Shown here one piece after another: positions 42,379 to 50,005 of a stretch of DNA of 50,005 bases. The position numbers were made by a program, and so were the translations under genes. The notes beneath the pieces are model-generated. The model was not told where the DNA came from. It did no database searches and saw nothing but the letters and a program-made list of their open reading frames with translations. This DNA is from Candidatus Gastranaerophilales bacterium HUM_12 (lineage in GTDB: Bacteria; Cyanobacteriota; Vampirovibrionia; Gastranaerophilales; Gastranaerophilaceae): the NCBI GenBank assembly GCA_002102825.1, contig DABJ01000005.1, positions 12,480 to 62,484 of the forward strand, given 5' to 3'. Position 1 is the stretch's first letter. Every line of letters starts with the position of its first letter.

Positions 42379-43242
42379 ATGAAAATTTTATTTTGTACAG
42401 ATGGGTCAAAGATTAGTTATCACGCAATCCGGAATTTTTCAAGATGGTTCAAAGATTTTACAGTTGATATCCTATGCGTTATAGATTTGAGTTTTTTACC
42501 GGATACTATTTCTGTTGAATCAAGTGGGTTTAATAGACAGTGTGCAAATTCAGCCGATGTAATTCTTGACTATACTGAAAGATTCTTGAAAGAATTTGAT
42601 ATTGTAATTGGTGAAAAATTGAAAATGTGTGGTTCAACTGTTGATTCAATATTAGAAACTCTAAATACAAACCAGTATGAATATGTTGTATTGGGTTCTC
42701 ATGGTAAAAAAGGTATTCAAAAGTGGTTAGGTTCTGTGTCGCAAGAGGTTTCCTCTGTTGCCAAAATTTCTACTTACATTTCAAAGGAACTTAACGATTC
42801 AAAAAAAATACTATTCACTATTGATTCTCTAGATACAACACCAAAAGTTGTTTCTAAATGTATTGAAACTATGAATTTGTCGGACAAGGATATTTATCTT
42901 ACGACAGTTTATGAAGTTCCGGATTATTTATTTTTAGAAGGTAATTTAGATTCAAATTGGATAATTGAAGTTGAACAAAAACAGGAAAAAGCAGCAATGC
43001 TTTTACTAAATCAGTTTGAAAAAATTTTTATTGAGTCTAATTTGAATATCAAAGATAAAGTTATTTTACGAGGAACTCCTGCTCAAGAAATTATTAAATA
43101 CGCATCAATCAATGAGATTGATTTGATTGTATCCGGCGTTAGAGATAAAAAAGGCTTATCACGAATATTCTTAGGGTCAGTTAGCAAAAGAATACTTGAA
43201 AATACCAATTCAGACTCTCTAATTATTAGAATTAATAAATAA
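42379..43242 (+). CDS. Tandem-domain universal stress protein
   Basis: Two UspA domains in one chain; family members bind ATP and respond to starvation or stress. The ATP-binding end motif is visible twice: GSHGKKGIQKWLGSVSQEV (about residues 110-128) and SGVRDKKGLSRIFLGSVSKRI (about 255-275), the first a good match to GxxG-x9-GS. The first domain begins KILFCTDGS, a typical Usp start. 287 aa is normal for a double Usp. AGGAGAG precedes the ATG. The gene diverges from the sigma factor operon and overlaps the convergent peptidase gene by 11 bases. Confidence 0.92.
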   Translation: MKILFCTDGSKISYHAIRNFSRWFKDFTVDILCVIDLSFLPDTISVESSGFNRQCANSADVILDYTERFLKEFDIVIGEKLKMCGSTVDSILETLNTNQYEYVVLGSHGKKGIQKWLGSVSQEVSSVAKISTYISKELNDSKKILFTIDSLDTTPKVVSKCIETMNLSDKDIYLTTVYEVPDYLFLEGNLDSNWIIEVEQKQEKAAMLLLNQFEKIFIESNLNIKDKVILRGTPAQEIIKYASINEIDLIVSGVRDKKGLSRIFLGSVSKRILENTNSDSLIIRINK

Positions 43243-44125
43243 TTTCTAGAATACCATTTTCATTCAATATAGCATTTGCACCATAGGGAACTGTTGCTTT
43301 ATGTCGAGAATGTGAAATCGGATAATTTGAAATAACTGGGATTTGCAATTCTATAGCAAGTTCTTTAAACAGATTATCAAGCCATATTTCATTGTCAATT
43401 CCGATAAAATCACCAAGAACAATTCCTGAAATATTCTTTTTGAATTTTGGAATATTTAAAAGTTGTCTAAAATATTTGTCGATTTTATAGACATCTTCAT
43501 TTATATCTTCTGCAAACAAGATAAATTTTTCATCGGGGATAAAGTCAATTCCGGCTAAAGATACCAGAGTTGCAAGATTTCCCCCAAAAGTTATTCCCTG
43601 TGCAGCTCCGTAAAAATAAAAATTCGGATTATTGGGTTTTATTGATATTTTAGAAGATGTTAAAGTCTCCCAAAAATTAGTTTCTGTAAATTTATCTATT
43701 TCATTATTCGAAAAGTCGCTTTGAATCATTGGAGCGGAAAATGTTATAAGTCCGGACTTTTTTAAAATAATAGCGGAAAGCGCCGTAATATCAGAGTATC
43801 CACAAAATATTTTAGGATTATTCCTTATTGTTGTAAAATCCAATTTATCAAGTAGTCTTATTGCGCCATATCCCCCACGAGCACAAATAATTGCATCTGT
43901 CTCAGTGTCTGCAAATGCTTGATTTATATCAAAAGCACGTTCTTCGTCCTTTCCTGCCAAATATTTGTTTTGATTAAAGAGGTTTTTTCCTAATTTAACC
44001 TTATAACCTTGTTTTTCTAAATAATTTATCCCAACTTGCAACTTACTTTTATCAACATTACCGGCTGGAGCAACAATAGAAATCGTTGAACCTTGTTGTA
44101 ATTTTTTCGGTTTAATTAAGTTCAT
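43232..44125 (-). CDS. ldcA: S66 family peptidase (LD-carboxypeptidase)
   Basis: Serine peptidase of the S66 family, whose bacterial members remove the terminal D-alanine from murein tetrapeptides during recycling, or give microcin C7 immunity. The nucleophile elbow CGYSDITAL puts the serine at residue 111; the glutamate (LFAEDINEDVYKIDK) and histidine (YPISHSRHKATVPYG) regions are in order. CARGGYGAIRLLD is also diagnostic. 297 aa is typical; no signal peptide. GGGAGGG precedes the ATG. It is divergent from dnaX. Confidence 0.9.
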   Translation of the reverse strand: MNLIKPKKLQQGSTISIVAPAGNVDKSKLQVGINYLEKQGYKVKLGKNLFNQNKYLAGKDEERAFDINQAFADTETDAIICARGGYGAIRLLDKLDFTTIRNNPKIFCGYSDITALSAIILKKSGLITFSAPMIQSDFSNNEIDKFTETNFWETLTSSKISIKPNNPNFYFYGAAQGITFGGNLATLVSLAGIDFIPDEKFILFAEDINEDVYKIDKYFRQLLNIPKFKKNISGIVLGDFIGIDNEIWLDNLFKELAIELQIPVISNYPISHSRHKATVPYGANAILNENGILEIIY

Positions 44126-44150
44126 AAACCCTCCCTTTTTGAAGTTTATT

Positions 44151-44159
44151 TGTTATAAT
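44151..44159 (+). promoter_or_regulatory. Extended -10 promoter abutting the dnaX start
   Basis: TGTTATAAT (box 44154-44159), ending 9 bases before the ATG at 44169 and lying next to the ribosome site of the divergent peptidase gene. No Shine-Dalgarno follows it. Confidence 0.6.
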
Positions 44160-44168
44160 TACTTTATC

Positions 44169-46103
44169 ATGAATAAGAATTACATTCCGTTATATAGAAA
44201 ATACAGACCACAAACAATTGAACAAATTGTTGGGCAAGAACACATTAAAAAGGCTTTAGCAAATGCAATTGAGATGAATAGAATTTCTCATGCATATCTT
44301 TTTACAGGGCCAAGAGGAACCGGTAAAACTTCTACTGCCAGAATTTTTGCAAAATCTCTAAACTGTGAAAAAGGACCAACAATTAATCCTTGTAATGAGT
44401 GCGAAAATTGTCGCAATATTACTAATTCAATTCCTATTGATGTTATTGAAATTGATGCGGCTAGTAATCGTTCTGTAAATGATGCAGATGAAATTATTCA
44501 AAAAGTTGCTCTAGCACCTGTTCAGAGCCGTTATAAAATTTATATAATTGATGAAGTTCACATGTTGACTAATCAGGCATTTAATGCGTTGTTAAAGACG
44601 TTAGAAGAGCCTCCGAAGAATGTTATTTTTATTCTCGCCACAACAGAAGTTCACAAAGTTCTTGATACAATCAAAAGCCGTTGTCAAAGATTTGATTTTA
44701 AACGTATTACGACTGATGATATCGCAAAACATTTGCGTTACATTTCAGACAAAGAAGATATAAATATCACAGATGATGCTCTTAGATATATTGCACAAAA
44801 TTCTGCTGGCGGAATGCGTGACAGTATAGCATTGTTAGATCAATTGAGTGTTTTAAATTCAACAAGCGAAGCGATTTCTGTTGATGATATTAATAGACTT
44901 TTAGGAAGACTTTCTTTCCAATCTTTGACTTCTTTATTTGAAGCTATCGCATCTTCAAAACAAAATGAAGCACTTGATATATTGAATTCTATATATAATC
45001 AGGGGAATGAGCCAAGTCAGATTTTGTCAAATTTACTTGAATATTTTAGAAACTCATTAATCATTAAATCAGTTGGGAATAATGATGTTACAGGAGTTGT
45101 TCAATTAAATGAAGAACAAATTAAAATCCTCCAAGATAAAGTTAAAACCTTAGAAGTTCACCAGATTATTTCATTGATTGATAAATGTGCTGCTTATATC
45201 AAAGAATTAAAACAAACTGCAAATCCAAAGTTGTGGCTTGATGTTGCAATTCTTGATTTGGCTAATTTAACAGAAAATACAAAACTTGAAGATTTGCAAA
45301 AAAGAATTACATCTTTAGAATCTGGTGCTCCGGCAAAAATGGTGAATGCATCAGCTTATAATACTCCACCATCTCCTGTTATGAAACAAGAGGTTAAGAG
45401 ACCGACAATGCCACCTAGACCCGTAATTCAGGATTCAGCACCTCAATCAAAACAAAACACGACTGCGACTTCTAAACCTGCTATTAATACAACGGAGGAA
45501 GATGTTTTAAATCAATCTGTACCTATGTCAAAACCTGCACCTGCAAATGGTGTGAAGGCGCTTTGGGTTAAGTTGCTGGAAAATATTACAAGTTTTCCAT
45601 CTCGAGCAATTTTGAAACAACAGGCTTTGCCAGTTAAGATTGCAAGTGATGAGGTTATTGTTTCAATTAAAAACCCAAGTTGGTTAAAACAATTCGGACC
45701 TGAGGGTACGAAAAATCATTTCATTGTAGAAGCTTCAAATGCTTTATTCCCAGGGAAGACACCTAAAGTTATTGTTAGAGCCCCTCAAGCAGGTGATGAT
45801 AAGTTAAGAGCGGAGTCTAAAACTGATGACGATGATTTGCCTGCCCCTGCACCCGCTAAAAAGCCTTTAGTTCACGATAATCCGCCAGAGATGAACGATG
45901 AAGAGGTAAAGGCAGTCGTTACTCAAAAAGAACAAATAACTAAGTCTGCGCCTCAGACCAATGCTCAATCTAAAACAATTGATTCAAGAATTCAAAATGC
46001 AAAAGCTGAGATGTCTAAAATTGCCTCAAATCCTGATTCTTCCTATCATACAGACAATGTGAATATGGTTATGGATTTGTTTGAGGGAAAATTTATTGAC
46101 TAG
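44169..46103 (+). CDS. dnaX: DNA polymerase III subunit gamma/tau
   Basis: Clamp-loader ATPase of the replisome. Walker A is GPRGTGKT at residues 47-54, the zinc-binding cysteines are C66, C75, C78 and C81, and Walker B with sensor appears as IIDEVHML near 128-135. SRCQRFDFKR is the sensor/arginine region. From about 370 the chain becomes Pro/Ala/Thr-rich and flexible, then a conserved-looking domain (WVKLLENITSFPSRAIL) closes at the tau end. 644 aa. I chose 44169 (MNKNYIPLYRKYRP), since a longer reading from 44139 runs across the -10 box. No frameshift site for gamma was looked for in detail. Confidence 0.95.
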   Translation: MNKNYIPLYRKYRPQTIEQIVGQEHIKKALANAIEMNRISHAYLFTGPRGTGKTSTARIFAKSLNCEKGPTINPCNECENCRNITNSIPIDVIEIDAASNRSVNDADEIIQKVALAPVQSRYKIYIIDEVHMLTNQAFNALLKTLEEPPKNVIFILATTEVHKVLDTIKSRCQRFDFKRITTDDIAKHLRYISDKEDINITDDALRYIAQNSAGGMRDSIALLDQLSVLNSTSEAISVDDINRLLGRLSFQSLTSLFEAIASSKQNEALDILNSIYNQGNEPSQILSNLLEYFRNSLIIKSVGNNDVTGVVQLNEEQIKILQDKVKTLEVHQIISLIDKCAAYIKELKQTANPKLWLDVAILDLANLTENTKLEDLQKRITSLESGAPAKMVNASAYNTPPSPVMKQEVKRPTMPPRPVIQDSAPQSKQNTTATSKPAINTTEEDVLNQSVPMSKPAPANGVKALWVKLLENITSFPSRAILKQQALPVKIASDEVIVSIKNPSWLKQFGPEGTKNHFIVEASNALFPGKTPKVIVRAPQAGDDKLRAESKTDDDDLPAPAPAKKPLVHDNPPEMNDEEVKAVVTQKEQITKSAPQTNAQSKTIDSRIQNAKAEMSKIASNPDSSYHTDNVNMVMDLFEGKFID

Positions 46104-46125
46104 ATAATTAATATTCCTTAATATT

Positions 46126-46134
46126 TGATATAAT
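46126..46134 (+). promoter_or_regulatory. Extended -10 promoter upstream of a structured leader
   Basis: TGATATAAT (box 46129-46134), 23 bases after the dnaX stop. The predicted start near 46141 gives a 72-base leader for the 46-codon ORF at 46213. Confidence 0.5.
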
Positions 46135-46159
46135 ATTCTAAAGTTTTTCAATATGTATT

Positions 46160-46199
46160 CCGTATATATATTTGTAATTAGTAAACACATAATATACGG
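46160..46199 (+). promoter_or_regulatory. Leader hairpin overlapping the ribosome site of the 46-codon ORF
   Basis: CCGTATAT (46160-46167) pairs perfectly with ATATACGG (46192-46199) around a 24-base loop. The last bases of the stem begin the GGGGTG purine run that would serve as ribosome site for the ATG at 46213, so folding could lower translation. Confidence 0.45.
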
Positions 46200-46212
46200 G
46201 GTGTGTATTAAC

Positions 46213-46353
46213 ATGTATGAAGATCTATTAAGAAAACAAATTATTGTTGAGCTTAAGAATTTAATTAAGAAGGCAGAAACTTTAGAAGAAGATAAGGATA
46301 CTTATTGCGAATTTATGAAAGGTATGATTTTAAACACATATAGTGTTAATTAG
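46213..46353 (+). CDS. 46-residue hydrophilic protein of unknown function
   Basis: Not recognised. MYEDLLRKQIIVELKNLIKKAETLEEDK and on is amphipathic and probably helical, with a single Cys. GGGGTG lies about 10 bases upstream of the ATG. A longer frame from 46153 adds a hydrophobic 20-residue extension that has no ribosome site and runs through the leader hairpin, so I reject it. The gene lies between dnaX and an oxidoreductase with its own promoter. Such short proteins may be missed or be spurious; the promoter and hairpin argue that it is real. Confidence 0.5.
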   Translation: MYEDLLRKQIIVELKNLIKKAETLEEDKDTYCEFMKGMILNTYSVN

Positions 46354-46400
46354 TCATTTGTCGAATTTAATTTTAACCAAATATAAATTAGATTGTAGCT

Positions 46401-47759
46401 ATGAAAATAGTTATAATTGGAGGTGTTGCAGCGGGAGCAAAAGCTGCAGCTAAAATTAAACGATTATTACCAAATTCAAGTGTGGACATCTATACAGATG
46501 ATACACATGTTTCATATTCGGCTTGTGGTTTGCCATATTATATTGAGGGCAATTTCTCAGACTATCGGGCATTGTTAGTTCGTTCCGTTGAAGAATTTAA
46601 AGAAGCTGGTATTGATGTTCATCTGGAAACAAAAGTTGAAAAAATTTTGCTTGCTCAACAACAAGTGCTTGTTTGTTCAAAATTGAAAGCAAAGCTAGTT
46701 CCTTATGACAAACTAATCATTACGACAGGTGCAAGACCTTATATTCCACCAATTTTAGGTTATGGAAATCTTAATAACGTTTTTGTTCTTAGAAAAATAG
46801 AAGACGGCATAAAAATTCGTGAAAAGATGTTAAACTCTAAAAGTGCTGTAATTATTGGGAGTGGTTACATTGGGATTGAACTTCTTGAAGCATTTGTCAA
46901 AAATGGATTGAAAGTCAATGTAATTGAACGAAACGAGAGGATTATGTCCGTTTTTGATGATGAAATATCGGATAAATTAAGAGAGCGTCTTGAAAATTCT
47001 AACTTGGGAGATTTTCGATTTCATACAGGGGAGGAAGTTATTGAATTTGAAACTAAAAACACGACAGCAACAGGGATTATAACAGCTTCCGGAAAAGAGT
47101 TTAAAGCAGATATGTTTGTGATTTGTGCAGGAGTAAAACCAAATGTTGAAATCGCTAAAGATGCTGGGATTGAGCTAGGACCAACAGGAGCAATAAAGGT
47201 AAATAAACTTATGCAAACATCAGTTCCGAATGTCTTTGCCGCTGGTGATTGTGTTGAAGAACGACATTTGATAAATAGGCAGCCGGTATGGATTCCGCTT
47301 GGTTCAACGGCAAATAAAGAGGGTAGATGCGCTGCAATGAATGCAGCAGGTGTCTACTCAGAGTTTGAGGGAGTTTTAGGTTCCTCAGTGACAAGATGCT
47401 TAAATACAACAATGTCTATGACAGGATTAACGGAACGAGATGCGCAAAAGTTTGGTTATAGCACGGTTTCTGTTATTATCTCAAAATCTGATATGGTCGG
47501 TTATATGCCGGAAGCTGATGATATAACACTTAAAATTGTTGCAGATAAAATCACAGGTTTACTTCTTGGGGGACAAGCTATAGGCTCTGTTGGGGCAGAT
47601 AAGCGCATAAATGCATTAGCGAGTGCATTAGTTGGACATTTGACAGTTGAAGAATTTCGCAATAATGATTTAACTTATTCTCCGCCTTACTCAACAACAA
47701 TTGATCCCTTGCTAAATGCAATGGACATTTTGTGCTCAAAAATAATTAAACCTTGCTAA
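46401..47759 (+). CDS. FAD-dependent pyridine-nucleotide oxidoreductase (CoA-disulfide reductase/NADH oxidase type)
   Basis: Flavoenzyme that reduces CoA disulfide, polysulfide or oxygen with NAD(P)H. FAD binding is seen as IIGGVAAGAKAAAKIKR at the N-terminus; the single redox cysteine is C42 in SYSACGLPYYI, typical of CoADR and Nox rather than of the CxxxxC disulfide group. The second nucleotide site is IIGSGYIGIELLEAF, and VFAAGDCVE is the second FAD motif. 452 aa is normal. No good Shine-Dalgarno precedes the ATG; TATAAA or TAGATT boxes lie 13 and 6 bases upstream. It overlaps the next, convergent gene by 4 bases. In an anaerobe it may defend against oxygen. Confidence 0.92.
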   Translation: MKIVIIGGVAAGAKAAAKIKRLLPNSSVDIYTDDTHVSYSACGLPYYIEGNFSDYRALLVRSVEEFKEAGIDVHLETKVEKILLAQQQVLVCSKLKAKLVPYDKLIITTGARPYIPPILGYGNLNNVFVLRKIEDGIKIREKMLNSKSAVIIGSGYIGIELLEAFVKNGLKVNVIERNERIMSVFDDEISDKLRERLENSNLGDFRFHTGEEVIEFETKNTTATGIITASGKEFKADMFVICAGVKPNVEIAKDAGIELGPTGAIKVNKLMQTSVPNVFAAGDCVEERHLINRQPVWIPLGSTANKEGRCAAMNAAGVYSEFEGVLGSSVTRCLNTTMSMTGLTERDAQKFGYSTVSVIISKSDMVGYMPEADDITLKIVADKITGLLLGGQAIGSVGADKRINALASALVGHLTVEEFRNNDLTYSPPYSTTIDPLLNAMDILCSKIIKPC

Positions 47760-49075
47760 GATAGTTGCTTTTTTATATATTTTGCAACAGCTTCACCCAT
47801 CGAAAAACAGCTTGCTTGAACTCGTAATGCTCCTTGTGCCATATAATCTGCTGAAATTCCTCGTCCAACGATGAATAAATTATCATAGTCATAAGACATT
47901 AAACTTTCGATTGGAAGTTGATATTCCCCAGTTTTTTCAAGTGTAGAGCTATTTTTACCCTTGTTGTGAACATCTACGGGATAATTTGAAATAAGCGCCG
48001 GATTTTCAAATTTCTTACCTGATTTTAAATCATCTATTGTATAGATATATTTACCTTTAATTCTATTTGAAACCCTTACGCCAAGGCAATCTGCGATATT
48101 TGAAATATAAGCATTTCCAAACCCTGGGAAGTATTTTTTACAAAATATTGATAGTCTTAAAATTGCTTCTCTTGCTTCAATTAGCGCCTTTGTAGAATCC
48201 TTTACAAGGTTTGGATTGAGGTTTTCAGGTATCCTAGGGCAGTTGAAAGCCAATGAATTCGGCATTCCAGCGACGGTAAAAACCTGAAAGTAGTTTCTAT
48301 CAGTGTCTTTTAGCACTCCATCTTGCACCGCTTTATCAAAAAATGGTGCTAAAGCCCAGTGTTTATCTGTATCCCACGTGTAGGCTGTAGATAAATGTAT
48401 ATCTTGATTTATATATTCAACAGTTGTTACATCTCGGTTTTTATCAAGGGCTAAAAGCCAATCAGAAAAGGCTTTTAAATCGACTCCACTCATAATAAAA
48501 CGTAAACTCATTGGCTGATATTCTGATTTCATCTCTAAAAATTTGCAATTAATTTTATTTGAAAAATCACAATTCCCGGTTGCATCTACAAAGTACTTCG
48601 CTCCGATATATACTGATAATGGTTTGTACTTAACGGTTGTATTATTATCTGTATCTACCGTTTCGTTATATACAGATAATATTTCCTTGTTTACTTCAAT
48701 AGATAAGACCTTATTACTATCAGCTTTGACATCTTTAGCTTCAGCATTAAATCGAACCTCAACTCCAACATCACGCATCATCTTGTCTAAGACTATTTTC
48801 ATAAGTTCAGGATTGAACCAACCGGAATTACCTTGATATGTTACTTGTCCACCGACTTTTTTTAACTCTTCAATCAAAATATGATAAAAATCGGTATTTA
48901 TTTGATGATTACCGCTCATCATAACCGGTACAACAAGTCCGGAAGTTATAGTTCCCCCCAGATGTATTCCACGTTCAATAAGTAAGGTTTTTAATCCCAA
49001 CTTCCCGCTCATATAAGCTGCAGAACAACCTGCAGTTCCTCCGCCAATAACAATAACATCATAATCTTTATTCAT
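47756..49075 (-). CDS. FAD-dependent oxidoreductase of the FAD-binding-dehydrogenase type
   Basis: Probable flavoenzyme. The N-terminal GGGTAGCSAAYMSGKLG with LLIERG is a Rossmann FAD-binding fold, and GTITSGLVVPVMMSG follows. Another FAD contact, VDATGNCDF, lies near residue 165, and the end reads FIVGRGISADYMAQGALRVQASCFSMG, which is typical of FAD_oxidored family proteins, some of which act on polysaccharide- or xylan-related substrates. 439 aa. The substrate is unknown. A TATAAT box ends 6 bases before the ATG, with no ribosome site, so it may be leaderless. Confidence 0.85.
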   Translation of the reverse strand: MNKDYDVIVIGGGTAGCSAAYMSGKLGLKTLLIERGIHLGGTITSGLVVPVMMSGNHQINTDFYHILIEELKKVGGQVTYQGNSGWFNPELMKIVLDKMMRDVGVEVRFNAEAKDVKADSNKVLSIEVNKEILSVYNETVDTDNNTTVKYKPLSVYIGAKYFVDATGNCDFSNKINCKFLEMKSEYQPMSLRFIMSGVDLKAFSDWLLALDKNRDVTTVEYINQDIHLSTAYTWDTDKHWALAPFFDKAVQDGVLKDTDRNYFQVFTVAGMPNSLAFNCPRIPENLNPNLVKDSTKALIEAREAILRLSIFCKKYFPGFGNAYISNIADCLGVRVSNRIKGKYIYTIDDLKSGKKFENPALISNYPVDVHNKGKNSSTLEKTGEYQLPIESLMSYDYDNLFIVGRGISADYMAQGALRVQASCFSMGEAVAKYIKKQLS

Positions 49076-49081
49076 ATATTT

Positions 49082-49109
49082 ATTATAAATCGTAAGCCTT
49101 TTAAGGCAA
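49082..49109 (-). promoter_or_regulatory. Promoter of the FAD oxidoreductase gene with inverted repeat
   Basis: On the minus strand TTGCCT (49104-49109), a 16-base spacer and TATAAT (49082-49087); the ATG at 49075 is 6 bases further. An inverted repeat GCCTT-TT-AAGGC (plus strand 49096-49107) covers the -35 and part of the spacer and could be an operator. Confidence 0.6.
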
Positions 49110-49173
49110 AAATGTTAAGAATATTTGTATGCATAAAAATTCAGTATCGTTACGATATATACAGATAATATTA

Positions 49174-50005
49174 TTAAACCTTTTTAACTGATTTGTACAA
49201 TTTATTATAATGTGAGGTTGACATCTTGTCGCTATTTTTCACCTCTGAATTTCTTCTTTCGAGAATAGCCTCATTAAGGGCGGTTAAATTTTCGTCACGA
49301 TAAAATATACCTGCCTTAGTTTTTAAAAGTCCTAAATCGAATTCTGAGAGGGGCGATTTTATTAATGATTTATCTTTTGTAGCAATTGTGCCAGAAAATT
49401 TTCCCAGACGTTCATTATAAATATTTCCAATTTCAAATCCTGCAGCCTGCATGGCATTTCTTATTGAAGCTGATGTTGAATATGTCAAAATCATTCCATC
49501 TGGTTCAAGATGCTCAAAAAGAAGCTTGAAAAATTCATAAGACCAAAGACAAGGACATTTTGATGGTGTAAAAGCATCTAAAAAAATCAAATTATACAAA
49601 TTTTTGTCTTTGAGAATAATTTTTCTCGCATCATCATTTTTTAATTCAAAATCTATGTCCTGTAATTTATATGTTTTTAACCTCTTTTTATAACAGTTAG
49701 ATATATTCCTATAATATATATTATGTAAAATGGCTGATAAATTATCAAAAGATGACTTATTATACCTTTGATTTCTTAAAAGGTTAAAATACCCCCTGAT
49801 ATTTGAGTCAAAATATTGAACAAAATCCTTAGAATTGAGAATCGAAAAAACATCTCCATTTTCAATAAAATCATTACAATTATCTTGAATTTTTTCAAAA
49901 ATTAAATAATTTATCAAGGGATTAATTTTCGGGTGCAAAATTTTCTTACTACACGTAAGATATTTATTAATTTTATCATATTGAAAATTAAATTTTTGAT
50001 TTGAA
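49174..50005 (-). CDS. MnmC/MnmD-like (DUF752) methyltransferase, 5' end beyond the window
   Basis: Partial gene. The visible part ends in the pattern of the MnmC methyltransferase domain, which finishes the mnm5 group on tRNA U34: FLDAFTPSKCPCLWSYEFFKLL, then LTYSTSASIRNAMQAAGFEIG. The reading frame stays open from the TTG at 49938 to the window edge with no stop, so the likely start is outside and the glycine-rich SAM motif should be upstream. The FAD-dependent half of fused MnmC is absent. The C-terminal 60 residues after the domain are Lys/Ser/Asn-rich and not part of the usual domain. Confidence 0.8.
   Translation of the reverse strand, partial: SNQKFNFQYDKINKYLTCSKKILHPKINPLINYLIFEKIQDNCNDFIENGDVFSILNSKDFVQYFDSNIRGYFNLLRNQRYNKSSFDNLSAILHNIYYRNISNCYKKRLKTYKLQDIDFELKNDDARKIILKDKNLYNLIFLDAFTPSKCPCLWSYEFFKLLFEHLEPDGMILTYSTSASIRNAMQAAGFEIGNIYNERLGKFSGTIATKDKSLIKSPLSEFDLGLLKTKAGIFYRDENLTALNEAILERRNSEVKNSDKMSTSHYNKLYKSVKKV

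Noticed and set aside
46153..46212. N-terminal extension of the 46-codon ORF (hydrophobic 20 residues)
   Set aside because: It has no ribosome site, and its bases form the leader hairpin and spacer; the downstream ATG has GGGGTG.
1..50005. CRISPR arrays, insertion sequences, prophage or integration sites
   Set aside because: No regularly spaced repeats, transposase or integrase reading frames, or tRNA-flanking direct repeats were seen.

Overview
The window is a contiguous piece of an AT-rich bacterial chromosome with mostly housekeeping genes and a few lineage-specific ones. I see no prophage, insertion sequence or CRISPR array. The gene content suggests an anaerobe: superoxide reductase with ferritin, Fe-S L-serine dehydratase, a split glycine decarboxylase, and a free-standing 2-hydroxyacyl-CoA-dehydratase-type protein. 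The combination of a B12-binding-type radical SAM/DUF2344 protein beside RNase E/G, prepilin-like proteins, a two-component system with NarL-type regulator, many small lineage-specific proteins and low GC fits the non-photosynthetic relatives of Cyanobacteria (Vampirovibrionia/Gastranaerophilales). That placement is an inference from gene content; no marker-gene comparison was possible.

Layout. 1-9.5 kb: two PlsC-type acyltransferases, a long phosphoglucomutase-like protein, ArgS, a secreted phospholipase-D-like protein with a YdjC/ChbG deacetylase, and a family 2 glycosyltransferase. 9.5-16.3 kb: a QueD/PTPS-like protein with a zinc ribbon, a large-type SRP RNA on the minus strand, the dfx-ferritin pair, a REC-PAS-histidine kinase/NarL regulator/secreted protein operon, YajQ and small proteins. 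16.4-23.7 kb: an apparent eight-gene run (two small proteins, radical SAM, RNase E/G, two small membrane or pilin-like proteins, and both L-serine dehydratase subunits). 23.7-28.8 kb: a Cdc48/FtsH-type AAA ATPase, a possible ADP-ribosyltransferase-fold protein, a GIY-YIG protein, NAD kinase and FtsZ.

28.8-37.3 kb: a secreted CarboxypepD-like protein, tRNA-Leu(CAA), a tandem duplication of a small gene, a pair of related membrane proteins, a secreted protein, then WecG-type transferase, an N-terminal-half transketolase and an 864-residue cysteine-rich prepilin, followed by YhcH. 37.3-50 kb: a five-gene minus-strand operon (sigma factor, GcvPB, DUF2229-like protein, membrane protein, MiaA), a tandem Usp protein, an S66 peptidase, DnaX, a 46-codon ORF with a structured leader, two FAD oxidoreductases, and an MnmC-like methyltransferase cut by the window edge.

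The most striking feature is in the promoters. At least seven genes have a clear -10 box (several extended, TGnTATAAT) ending only 6-9 bases before the start codon and no Shine-Dalgarno sequence, while their neighbours have normal AGGAG-type sites. This suggests that leaderless transcription and translation is common in this genome.
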